Shown: one piece after another, positions 8,959 through 17,170 of the stretch
Position numbering within the stretch: the stretch's first letter is position 1
How the letters are laid out: each line of letters begins with the position of its first letter
NCBI RefSeq assembly: GCF_008831285.2
Contig: NW_022204927.1
Coordinates: forward strand, 27,501 to 44,670
Reading direction: 5' to 3'
Origin: Nymphaea colorata
Taxonomy: Eukaryota > Streptophyta > Magnoliopsida > Nymphaeales > Nymphaeaceae
Length of the DNA: 17,170 nt
Program-made: the position numbers and the translations under genes
The notes under the pieces: generated by a model
The model's database searches: none
What the model was told of the DNA's origin: nothing
Seen by the model: only the letters and a program-made list of their open reading frames with translations

Positions 8959-11900
8959 TGGAGGAAAAACTCCTCAAACGGGCAGCGTATGAGAAATTCT
9001 CTAAGACCGGAGGATTCAACCAAAACAAAGGGAATTTCAACAGGCCTACTCCTAAACCACAGCCACAAGGGTTTCCAAAGAGGGATACACGTCCAGCCGT
9101 TAGGGACAATGTTCTGGTTCGTTACATCACCGCTAAGGAGAGGGATGAAAGGTTCAAAGCCGGGCTATGCGTGTCATGTGAGGAAAAGTGGTTCAAGGGA
9201 CACAAGTGTAAAAGGTTTCAGCTAATGGTGGTTGTAGAGGATGAGGACGAAGTTGAGGTTTCAATCCCAGTTGAGGAAGAGCAACCAGTAGAACAAGAGT
9301 GCCCAACGGAAATTGAGAAGGTGGATGGGGTTCTTCACTCCATGAGGGACCCAAACCGTCCTAAAGCAATGCGTGTTCTTGGAACCATTCAAGGGCACAG
9401 AGTCACAATCTTGCTAGATTCGGGAGCAACTCATAATTTTATGAGTTTAGAAACGGCCAAGGATAGCGGATGCACATTGGAAGATCAAGCACCACTCACG
9501 GTCTTGGTAGGAGATGGAACAAGGCTACCTTGCGTCCACATTTGCCGAAACATGGATATAACCGTGCAAGGGATCCCATACAAGATAGATGTCTTAGTTC
9601 TTCCGATAAAAGGGATGGACCTTGTTCTTGGTGTTGATTGGTTAGAGACACTTGGGGGAATCTACTGGGATTTCTCCAAAATGAAGATGAGATTTGAGAG
9701 GGAAGGAGGAGATCAAGTGACACTCGAAGGAATCCAGCCCAACTTGGAACCGAAGGCAGCCATCAAGGCTCTCGTAGCTCAACAGCCAGCCCTCTGGCTG
9801 ATATCGTTAGCCACTGATGTACCTCCAAAAGGGACAGAGACCGAAGTCATTCCCAAGGAAGTTCAGCAAGTATTGGATGGTTTTGAAGATGTCTTTTCTG
9901 AACCTAAAGGGTTACCTCCTCCAAGATCATACGATCACAGGATCGTCCTATCAAACGGGGCAGAACCGGTAAATGTTAGGCCTTATCGTTATGGGTTTAC
10001 ACAGAAAACGGAGATAGAGAGATTGGTAAAAGAAATGATTGAAGGGGGAATCATTCGCCCGAGTAGCAGTCCCTTCTCCTCTCCTGTTTTGTTAGTCAAA
10101 AAGAAGGATGAAACTTGGAGATTTTGTGTTGATTATCGGGCACTTAACGAAGTCACGATTAAGGACCGCCACCCTATACCCGTCATTGACGAACTCCTTG
10201 ATGAATTGGCGAGCGCTTCCATTTTCTCCAAGCTTGACTTAAGGGCTGGTTACCATCAGATACGCATGGATAAGCATGACGTACCCAAGACTGCATTTAG
10301 AACTCACGATGGGCATTATGAGTTCTTGGTCATGCCCTTCGGATTAACCAACGCCCCGGCTACATTCCAACGATGTATGAATGATATTTTCAGACCACAT
10401 CTGAGGGATTTCATTCTAGTTTTCTTCGATGACATTCTGGTTTACAGTCGATCATTAGAGCACCACATTGTCCACTTAAGGAAGACACTACAAATTTTGA
10501 GGCAGAATGAACTCTTTGCAAAAGCTTCTAAGTGCAGTTTCGGTCAAGAATCAATCGGCTATTTGGGACACATAGTGTCCAAGGAAGGTGTTAGAGCTGA
10601 TCCAGAAAAGCTCCATGCCATGGAGCAATGGCCTTTGCCAAAAGACCCGAGAGGAATGAGAGGATTTCTAGGTCTTACTGGTTACTATCGAAGGTTTATT
10701 CAAGGCTATGGATCTATAGCCTCCCCTTTGACGAAAATGTTGAAGAAAGGGGAGTTCACCTGGACGGATCACTCAAGGGAAGCATTCGTAAAGCTTAAGG
10801 CAGCAATGTTAGCCGCGCCCGTGCTAACCTTGCCAGATTTTTCACTTGATTTCGTGGTGGAGACGGACGCAAGCGACGTTGGTGTTGGGGCTGTCCTCAG
10901 CCAAAAGGGCCACCCAATAGCCTACATGTCCAAGGCTCTCACCCATAGGGCAAAGCCATTATCCACATATGAAAAGGAGTTATTTGCCATCGTGTTGGCC
11001 GTGGAGAAATGGAGGCCCTACCTCATCGGGCGCAAATTCATTGTGAGAACGGATCATAGTAGTTTAAGGTATATGCTCAAACAAAGGGTCTCAACGCCTA
11101 CTCAACAAAGATGGCTCGCCAAGCTATTGGGTTACGATTTTACAATCGAATACAAGAAAGGAACCGAAAACTCGGCGGCTGATTCGTTATCGAGACTTGG
11201 AGAGCAATTTCTAACCTTGTCCGTTCTGGAAACCGATTTGTGGCAGCGATTGGTCATTGAGCAAGAGGCTGATGAAGGTTTGAGACTACTTAGAGCATCG
11301 GTTCAGCAGAATCCGGGATCAATCCCAAACCATGGCATGAAGGGGAACGTGCTTTACCGAAAGGGCAAAGCTGTGGTACCACGCGGTTCCTCCCTCAAAA
11401 AGGAGCTCCTATCACACTTTCATTGTTCAACCACCGCAGGTCACGAAGGCGTGGCCAAAACGCTTGCAAGGATCAAAACCCAATTTTGGTGGGAAGGTCT
11501 AAAAGGAGAAGTCAAAGAGTTTGTGAGGAGTTGTCAGATTTGCCAAAGGGAAAAGTATGAAGCAACCAAGCCACCCGGGCTGATGCACCCATTGCCAATA
11601 CCTACAAAACCTTGGGCTGATGTATCAATGGATTTTATTGATGCAATGCCACGTTCGGAAGGAAAGGAAGCGGTGTTTGTAGTGGTGGACAGATTGACGA
11701 AATATGGGCATTTTGCCCCTCTTCCAAGACACTACAATGGGCCGTTGGTTGCCGGGATATACCAAGACTATGTCGGCAAACTTCATGGAATGCCGAGCAC
11801 TATCGTTTGTGATAGGGATTCGATATTCCTTAGTGCGTTTTGGCGCGAGTATATGCGCATGGCTGGGACTTCATTGCATTTCAGTACAGCCCACCACCCG

Positions 11901-13292
11901 CAAACCGATGGGCAAAGCGAGGTGGTGAACAGGACACTAGAGACCTATCTGCGTTGTTTCGCGGGGGAACGACCGAACACTTGGGTTCGGTATCTTGCTT
12001 GGGCAGAATGGTCCTACAACACTAGTCTCCATTCCGGGACTAGTATCACTCCCTACGAGGCACTGTATGGGTGTCCTCCTCCACTCATTCCAAACTATGA
12101 AGTAGGGACAGCTCAAGATGATGAGGTGGACTGCACACTCCGTAATCGGGATGAGATCTTGACAGTTTTGAGGCAGCATATCGTAAGAGCCCAGAATCGA
12201 ATGAAACAAACATATGATAAAGGCCGCAAAGATCGAGAGTTCAAGGTTGGGGACATGGCATGGTTGAAGAGGCTACCTATGCGACAAAAATCGTTGCTTG
12301 GACAGCCTTATTCCAAACTTTTACCCCGTTATTATGGGCCATTCCGGGTCTTGCAAAGAGTTGGCAAAGGAGCCTACAGGTTAGCACTACCGCCCACCGC
12401 ATTAGTCCATCCGGTCTTCCATGTAACTAGGCTCAAGCCGCATTTTGGTCAGTTGCCAGAACTTATTGAACCTTTGCCAGATTTTCGGCCTAGACCGTAT
12501 AGGATACTTCGTCACCGGCACCTGCAGAGAGAGGGGCGTCAGAGACATGAGGTTTTAGTTGAGTGGGACGGCCCAGATTCTGGTACATCATGGGAGCTAT
12601 ATGACAGGATTGTCCAGGATTTCCCAACTACTAGAGCTTGGGGACAAGCTCAGTCTCAGCGTGGTGGATCTGATACGGAACTCCCTAGGACTAGGCCGGG
12701 ACTAGCCTTGATTGCTGCCGAATCCCATCAACTACCACAGGCCGATAGCGCTAAGCTTGTCTGCGCGAACCCTTTGTCGCCAGATGGGCATGAGAGACTT
12801 GGTAAGGGTGAGACTTGGCCACTGAGTGTAAGGGGCAGAGAGGCTTTACTAACTGTGAATGGTGCAGCTTGTAGCGCTAATAACGCCACACAAGGCCTAA
12901 CGTCACACCAGGTAATCGTCGGAGGCATGCCACTGCCGGCCACAGGCGCAGCACAACTCCGGGGCACGGCCGAGCGCACAGCCGAGGGACATCGCCGACT
13001 ACCGGGCATCGAGGACGCAGACGGGTGCCGCGCGCAGGAGAGCGTCGACGCTGGTGGTCACCTGGAGCATTGTGAGGTTGTAGCGAGCGAGGACGCTATC
13101 AGAGTGCACAGCGGAAACCTTAGAGAGGCTAACGAGCGGGCACCACCATCACCACTAGCAGCAGCAGCACTCGGGCGGGTGGCCGATCCTTGTTCCGAGG
13201 GTATCACGCACGGAGGTCATTCCAGCGAGGACAGCATTTTTCTTAGGGAGGCTAGCCGATGCAGTGAGCTGGAGTTGTCCGGGCCCAGCTGA
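8958..13292 (+). CDS. pol: Pol polyprotein: zinc knuckle, protease, RT, RNase H, integrase, chromodomain-like, LTR-encoded tail (1444 aa)
   Basis: Replication polyprotein of a chromovirus. A CCHC-like knuckle (C71, C74, H82, C84) really belongs to Gag nucleocapsid. Aspartic protease: DSGA at 154-157. Reverse transcriptase: about 359-540, active site F-F-D-D at 489-492. RNase H: D637, E674, D699, D742. Integrase: zinc finger H822, H829, C859, C862; core D892, D952, E988, a D,D(35)E pattern; GPF at 1127-1129. Chromodomain-like region: about 1181-1222, with W1203 and W1212; such domains can direct integration to certain chromatin. Residues 1239-1444 are encoded by the 3' LTR and match no domain I know. 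The ATG at 8958 is only the first in frame and is probably not a natural start, since it lies within former Gag. All catalytic residues are present. Confidence 0.93.
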   Translation: MEEKLLKRAAYEKFSKTGGFNQNKGNFNRPTPKPQPQGFPKRDTRPAVRDNVLVRYITAKERDERFKAGLCVSCEEKWFKGHKCKRFQLMVVVEDEDEVEVSIPVEEEQPVEQECPTEIEKVDGVLHSMRDPNRPKAMRVLGTIQGHRVTILLDSGATHNFMSLETAKDSGCTLEDQAPLTVLVGDGTRLPCVHICRNMDITVQGIPYKIDVLVLPIKGMDLVLGVDWLETLGGIYWDFSKMKMRFEREGGDQVTLEGIQPNLEPKAAIKALVAQQPALWLISLATDVPPKGTETEVIPKEVQQVLDGFEDVFSEPKGLPPPRSYDHRIVLSNGAEPVNVRPYRYGFTQKTEIERLVKEMIEGGIIRPSSSPFSSPVLLVKKKDETWRFCVDYRALNEVTIKDRHPIPVIDELLDELASASIFSKLDLRAGYHQIRMDKHDVPKTAFRTHDGHYEFLVMPFGLTNAPATFQRCMNDIFRPHLRDFILVFFDDILVYSRSLEHHIVHLRKTLQILRQNELFAKASKCSFGQESIGYLGHIVSKEGVRADPEKLHAMEQWPLPKDPRGMRGFLGLTGYYRRFIQGYGSIASPLTKMLKKGEFTWTDHSREAFVKLKAAMLAAPVLTLPDFSLDFVVETDASDVGVGAVLSQKGHPIAYMSKALTHRAKPLSTYEKELFAIVLAVEKWRPYLIGRKFIVRTDHSSLRYMLKQRVSTPTQQRWLAKLLGYDFTIEYKKGTENSAADSLSRLGEQFLTLSVLETDLWQRLVIEQEADEGLRLLRASVQQNPGSIPNHGMKGNVLYRKGKAVVPRGSSLKKELLSHFHCSTTAGHEGVAKTLARIKTQFWWEGLKGEVKEFVRSCQICQREKYEATKPPGLMHPLPIPTKPWADVSMDFIDAMPRSEGKEAVFVVVDRLTKYGHFAPLPRHYNGPLVAGIYQDYVGKLHGMPSTIVCDRDSIFLSAFWREYMRMAGTSLHFSTAHHPQTDGQSEVVNRTLETYLRCFAGERPNTWVRYLAWAEWSYNTSLHSGTSITPYEALYGCPPPLIPNYEVGTAQDDEVDCTLRNRDEILTVLRQHIVRAQNRMKQTYDKGRKDREFKVGDMAWLKRLPMRQKSLLGQPYSKLLPRYYGPFRVLQRVGKGAYRLALPPTALVHPVFHVTRLKPHFGQLPELIEPLPDFRPRPYRILRHRHLQREGRQRHEVLVEWDGPDSGTSWELYDRIVQDFPTTRAWGQAQSQRGGSDTELPRTRPGLALIAAESHQLPQADSAKLVCANPLSPDGHERLGKGETWPLSVRGREALLTVNGAACSANNATQGLTSHQVIVGGMPLPATGAAQLRGTAERTAEGHRRLPGIEDADGCRAQESVDAGGHLEHCEVVASEDAIRVHSGNLREANERAPPSPLAAAALGRVADPCSEGITHGGHSSEDSIFLREASRCSELELSGPS
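12650..12670 (+). other. Polypurine-tract position, poorly conserved
   Basis: The plus-strand primer should lie just before the 3' LTR. Here the sequence is GCGTGGTGGATC, G-rich but broken by T and C, not the usual long purine run. The codons in this stretch also belong to pol. The LTR border itself is fixed by the LTR repeat and the target duplication. Confidence 0.45.
12671..13292 (+). other. LTR-encoded C-terminal extension of Pol (206 aa)
   Basis: The pol frame crosses the LTR border within codon 1238 and stays open for 206 more codons to TGA 13290-13292. The tail is rich in Ala, Gly, Glu and Arg, with scattered Cys and His, and has a more GC-rich look than the A-rich pol in front. I recognise no domain, membrane segment or known motif. 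Overlap of pol with the 3' LTR is known in CRM-type chromoviruses; here the whole tail is in U3. It may be functional or a tolerated read-through. Confidence 0.75.
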
Positions 13293-13504
13293 CCGACCTA
13301 GCCACACATGCCCAGTGGACCGAGACTGAGTTGGAGGAGTTTTCAGCCCCAAGCCGACCATTTCAGGCCGAGACGGAGTGATTACAGCATTACGGGTCAG
13401 TCGGAGCGGTTTTGACAGGATCCCGTCTTAGGACCCGATCCAAATCCAGCGTTTTTATTAGGAACCGGTTTCATTTTTAGTTATGTTTCAGTTTTGTACC
13501 GACC

Positions 13505-13573
13505 CGGTTCGAGACATAGACCGAACCGAGTCATGCTACACTTTAAATAGTGTCTTTGTGAAGTTAACCCTAA
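13505..13573 (+). promoter_or_regulatory. 3' LTR core promoter copy
   Basis: Identical to 5135-5203: the CGGTTCG/CGAACCG inverted repeat, TTTAAATAG and AACCCTAA. It could drive transcription into the right flank (array units and beyond). In the genomic RNA the U3 ends near here. Confidence 0.5.
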
Positions 13574-14784
13574 GTTGTTAATGATTTTTGGACAAAGTTT
13601 CTAATAGAAACAGGTTTCTCTTCACCCGCGCGTTTCTTGCGCCTCCATCTTCTTCTTCCTCCCCATTTCTGTGTGAAACATCTGAGGTTCTTCTCCAGCC
13701 TCCTCAGATTCATCAATGGCGGATTGGCAACCCGACATTATCCCACACCCTCCGCTGGTTTTCTCTACTAGGAGGTGAAACGAAGCAAGCAGCCGGCGGG
13801 TTGTCTTCTTCATCGTCTACCCGAGCAGAAGCAAAGGTGAATGCCGTGCGGACTCCTCAGCCACAGGGGTGTCGAGAGGCGTCATCCACCATCCGGAAGG
13901 CATTCTCCAGCCTTCGCGCAATGCCTACACGGCGGTGTGAAGATCTGAGATGCATTTGATCGTCCGTTCAACAGAAATACAGCTAAGTGTGTTTTTCCAG
14001 CGTCATTTCCTCTTGTAGTGACTGTAAATCGCCTCCCCAATTCGTTTGTATGCCGTGGGATCCTTCTGGAATCCGTGAGGATGATCTGAAGAAGGATCGA
14101 AGCGAAGGAGAATGGGTTTGGGGGTCGTTTGGAGGATGATCGAGCCTCTTTTTGAGCATTCGGTTGAAACAGGCCTACCACAGCCAGTCTCAATCCGAGC
14201 TTAAATCGAAGGGTCAATCGGCCATAACTTTTGGGGATTTTGATACTGTTCGCTTCCCACCGAACCAAGCTTTCTATAGGAAGTGGAATCGCGTCAATCC
14301 GTTCAGTATTGAGTGAGTTACGAGCTTGAGAAGTCGGAGTAGGTTCTGTCACGCAATTCCGCCGACCAGTTCCTGTTTCCGGCGACATTCCGGCGATCCA
14401 ACCGTTGGATCTTCACGATTCCGGTGCCATTAGATTCCCAACATCCCTGAGATCATCTCCACCAAATTTGACGTCGATCGGACTGTAGATGGCGTTTCTG
14501 GAGGCGACGGTCTGAATCTGGCGGGAATCGGCGGCGAGCATCCCTGTTTCTCCGCCACAGGCGGCTGTAACCCAATATTCGCTTAGAACATTGGGAATGC
14601 AGCATCACCGGGTGATCTATTGACTTTAGCTTGTTCCAAATTTAATTATCTGTCGATTGCAAGTGGTTTCATCTCTTGATTTGATCGCATTGAGGCGGAG
14701 TGGCGATTTGAAGACCTGTGGCTGTTCTTCTGCACGACGGCTCTTCCTGAAACAGGCGACAGAACTACAACGACTTTGAGGGAT

Positions 14785-15212
14785 CAACGACTGGGGTCTA
14801 GACAGCTCAGATTCAGCTCAAATTTGGAGCGTCTACTCCTTGGCTAGTGGTCTTGCTACAGTCCAAATTTCAGGATTTTTGGAGGTGTCTATGAATTGTT
14901 ATGATTTTTCCATCGGAGACCTCTCCAGCAGTCCTGAAGCTGTTCTGCGCCTGATACATTTCTGAACGAAGGACAGAACGTGCGCGATTTTCAGAGCTCA
15001 ACGACCTGGCCTTAAACTCGTCGGATTTGGCTCAAACTTGGAGCGTCCACTCCTGAGGATGTCTACTTGTTTCTGACCAAGTTTGGGGATTTTTGGAGAC
15101 TCCTGTGATTTGCTACGAATTTTAGACTGGAGGCCACTCCCTGCCAGCGCCTGAACCTGTCTTCTTCGTTTTCCAGAACAGAGGCCAAGCCTCGACGCTA
15201 CCCCGATCTCGT
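14785..15212 (+). repeat. Internal 214-bp tandem duplication, 3' LTR copy
   Basis: Same two divergent units as at 6416-6843, identical by eye between the LTRs. Confidence 0.65.
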
Positions 15213-15510
15213 TTTCTTCGATATTGGGGAAACGAGTATCTCTGGTGATTTCAGCTCCTTGAATCCCTTGTTTTCCTTTATTATATCCTGGATTTGATCG
15301 TGCTTGCACTTGTTTTGGCGGAGCATACCCCTGCTGCAACGAGGATGGGCTGCAACCTGTTAGCATAGACTGCAACAGTCCGGAGCCGCAACCTTGGAGT
15401 TGAAGGGTGCTCGTCGACACCAGTTCGACGCCTGCTTCCCCCTTAACAGCATACAAAGAGGGGTTTAGATCGCATCTTGTGAGGCATTTCATACTTTGGC
15501 TCTGTTGTTC

Positions 15511-15537
15511 GATTACTGTTTTGCTGTAACAGTAATC
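15511..15537 (+). other. Perfect 10-bp stem-loop, 3' LTR copy
   Basis: GATTACTGTT (15511-15520), loop of 7 nt, AACAGTAATC (15528-15537). Identical to 7143-7169. Confidence 0.55.
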
Positions 15538-15838
15538 CGTGCTTCCCTTGTTGCTGAGGTGAACCGTGAGCCATCAAGCGACCGGTGAGTTGGGGTCGTG
15601 GAGCTTGCTGTCCAGCTTGGGCGAGGAGGCATTTGCTGAGTACCGAGGCTTAGTTTCTGGTTTTCCAGCCTCGGTGGATAGCTCGGACTAGCTCCGAGGA
15701 GGTTTGTACCCTGTCCCACTATAGCACGGGGAGGGTGTTCTTGCTTACAAACCCGCCTACACGGCGCGCGGCATAGTGAGGTCCTCGGAGGCTCGTTCAG
15801 CCGACGACACACCTCCTTGCGGCTTGGCCACCTAGGGG

Positions 15839-16175
15839 TTGAGGGTGTGGTTTGTGCGCTTAGGCATGTATGTTTTTGATGAATGCTTGGATGTGAATGT
15901 GGTTGAGTGAGGTGAGCGTTTAAGTTGTATCGTCGCGGTTGTATTAAGCCTTGAGCCCCTTAGCATTCTTGTAGTAGGATTGGCCATTTGGGTTCGGGAA
16001 ACACTCTTGTAATTCTGTCCTAACTTGGGAAATTAAGCCGGGGTTGCTGTCCGGCAGGGAAAGAGTGTAAAGTCTTCTTAATACTTAGCCTATTCGGAGC
16101 CTGCCCCAAGAGATCTTGGGAAGGGAGTTCGGCATTCGGCAGCGAGCTTAGGCAGTCCTAGCCGGGTTCCCACCA
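15839..16175 (+). repeat. LTR-end module, 3' LTR copy
   Basis: Same as 7471-7807, with the GCCGG/CCGGC hairpin at 16037-16055. As the downstream LTR, this copy is where 3'-end processing of the element's RNA would take place if the TTGTA words act as polyadenylation signals. Confidence 0.6.
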
Positions 16176-16180
16176 GTATC
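16176..16180 (+). repeat. Target-site duplication, right copy (GTATC)
   Basis: Directly follows the terminal CA of the 3' LTR and equals 4296-4300. The sequence then continues CCTACTGTTCC, matching unit 3 of the array (CCTAGTGTTCC). Confidence 0.93.
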
Positions 16181-16269
16181 CCTACTGTTCCCGACGCTGT
16201 CCGCGAGCAGCGGAAGACCGGGCACAGGAGGGACTACAGCAGCCGATTGATGCATATGATCTCCCATAC

Positions 16270-16336
16270 ATGTGATTTGGGCGACGGCTCCCGGGTGAAA
16301 GGGGCTAACGCGAAAATCACTTGGTCTACCATAAGT
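16270..16336 (+). repeat. Array motif copy 3
   Basis: ATGTGATTTGGGCGAC...GCGAAAATCACTT, then GGTCTACCATAAGT and ATTTTTGAAGTA. The words TTTTTGAAGTA also follow copy 2, showing homology beyond the motif. Confidence 0.75.
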
Positions 16337-16487
16337 ATTTTTGAAGTACGAATCCGCCTTGTGTATCCCTAGTGTTCCGAGCACTTTCCGCAAGCAGCGG
16401 AAGACCGGGCACAAGAGGACTACAGCAAGGTCCATCGAGCCGAGCAAATGTTTCACCAGCCCCCCCCCCCCTCCGACGAACCTCACA

Positions 16488-16553
16488 GGTGCTTTGGGCG
16501 ATCGCTCTCGGGTAATACGGGCTAACGCGAAAATCACCTGGCCTACCATAAAT
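16488..16553 (+). repeat. Array motif copy 4
   Basis: AGGTGCTTTGGGCGATCGC...GCGAAAATCACCT, then GGCCTACCATAAAT. The left arm carries one change (GCTTT for GATTT), which weakens the terminal stem. Confidence 0.75.
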
Positions 16554-17170
16554 CTTATTTTTCGGAAATCCACCTTTGGTCGGGCACATTCTCCGCAAGC
16601 AATTGAAGACTTTAAACCCCCAAGTCCGCCCAACCTCGGATGTGCATCTCAAACTTAGCCAGCACATGCCCTACACAAATTCCACCTGCGTCCGACCTAT
16701 GGCCAGTCGCTTTCGCCTACATAGGAAAGCTTATTCAAGGTTTGTGCGCTACGTCGTCGGGGCATCCTCGCTATATGCCACCCGCATGAATTTTTGAAAT
16801 GCTATGGCAGACCAATGATTTTCGTCTTTTTCCCTTATACTCCGGAGCGATCACCCAAAGCACCTTAAATTGGAGACTGTTCAACTTGTGGCCTTCAACT
16901 TTGGAGTGCCCCTATTTGTCCCTTTGGAACAGGGCGCCGGATCGGTGAGAGCACCATCGTTCCATGCCCGCGAGCCATTGCCGTGGCAGAGGCAAAGCCA
17001 ATGTCCTAGGCGGTGCTGGAGATGGTGGCTAGGGAGCAAGGCCGTTCGATTGACTCCCGGCCACTCGCCCAGCCTTGGCACATACAGCCATCCTAAATAC
17101 AGCAAAGGGAGGTTGTCCCCTCGAACAGGGACATTTCTCCAAAGGCCATGCTGGACGGTGGCCCAGGGAG
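16554..17170. other. Right flank without a recognised gene
   Basis: Apart from the inverted motif copy at 16803-16865 I see no domain, RNA gene or repeat I can name. The GC-rich part after 16900 could be part of a gene or of another element running out of the window, but its ORFs (for example 16881-17105, minus) are short and unfamiliar. Confidence 0.4.
16803..16865 (-). repeat. Array motif copy 5, inverted orientation
   Basis: GGCAGACCAATGATTTTCG followed by CTCCGGAGCGATCACCCAAA and GCACCT is the reverse complement, with changes, of copies 1-4. The preceding TTTTTGAAATGCTATGG also resembles the inverted downstream part of copies 2 and 3. It is the most diverged copy. Confidence 0.6.

Larger units (their letters stand above)
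12671..16175 (+). repeat. 3' LTR (3,505 bp)
   Basis: Near-identical partner of 4301-7807, ending CCCACCA followed by the GTATC duplication. It carries the pol tail (12671-13292), TATA at 13542-13550, the 214-bp internal duplication (14785-15212), the stem-loop (15511-15537) and the end module (15839-16175). Two 1-base deletions relative to the 5' LTR shift some antisense frames, so a longer chance ORF (14998-15492, minus) appears only in this copy. Confidence 0.96.
16181..16553. repeat. Right part of the tandem array (unit 2b, unit 3, start of unit 4)
   Basis: 16181-16269 completes the unit broken by the retrotransposon; 16270-16487 is uninterrupted unit 3 (218 bp). Both contain GCAGCGGAAGACCGGGCACA followed by GACTACAGCA. 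Read on the minus strand, units give similar peptides in more than one frame, as DNA-level conservation would, so I do not call a gene. Unit 3 contains a run of 12 C (16460-16471). Confidence 0.7.

Noticed and set aside
14998-15492. 164-residue antisense frame in the 3' LTR only
   Set aside because: It arises from the 1-base difference at 6911 that joins two shorter frames of the 5' LTR; a chance product.
16460-16471. Run of 12 C
   Set aside because: A simple homopolymer in a variable part of an array unit; its exact length may be a sequencing artefact.
16148-16633. 161-residue antisense frame across the array
   Set aside because: The same array DNA gives similar peptides in two minus-strand frames, so the repeat explains the similarity better than a gene does.

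Overview
The window reads as nuclear DNA of a seed plant, probably a flowering plant; the species cannot be told. Evidence: a long Ty3/gypsy chromovirus with a primer-binding site for plant initiator-methionine tRNA, very long LTRs, and flanks made of degenerate repeats with no recognisable host gene. I see no rRNA, tRNA, CRISPR array or bacterial feature.

Layout. (1) 1-3756: most of a long, divergent LTR-like segment. It has a TATA box near its left edge, a pyrimidine-rich leader, a W-box-rich block (1833-2215), a CAG/GC-rich block and two tandem copies (A, B) of an LTR-end module. Its 3' end resembles the LTR end of the intact element, so it is probably a related solo or 3' LTR. (2) 3757-4300: the left part of a tandem repeat array carrying a ~66-bp motif with inverted ends. 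(3) 4301-16175: one complete LTR retrotransposon of 11,875 bp. It has 3,507/3,505-bp LTRs (TG...CA), a perfect 5-bp target duplication GTATC, a PBS, a gag fragment ORF, and a pol ORF with zinc knuckle, protease, RT, RNase H, integrase, GPY/F and chromodomain-like parts. (4) 16181-16553: the rest of the interrupted repeat unit and two further motif copies. (5) 16554-17170: unrecognised DNA with one inverted motif copy.

How it works together. The element's promoter is in the LTR (TATA about 5172). Its RNA would start near 5200, carry an unusually long leader of about 2.6 kb, then gag and pol. The pol frame does not stop at the 3' LTR: it runs 206 codons into U3 and ends at 13292, so each LTR carries the C-terminal tail of the polyprotein. 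Gag and pol are separated by a TAG stop and a frame change. These lie inside Gag (between capsid and zinc knuckle), not at a natural gag/pol border, so this copy is probably disabled. The two LTRs differ by only one substitution and two 1-base indels by eye, so the insertion is very young.

Most notable observations: the LTR-encoded polyprotein tail; an LTR-end module found in three divergent versions with a hairpin showing a compensatory base change; the hairpin-like motif array that received two separate LTR insertions; and a dense W-box cluster in the upstream LTR.
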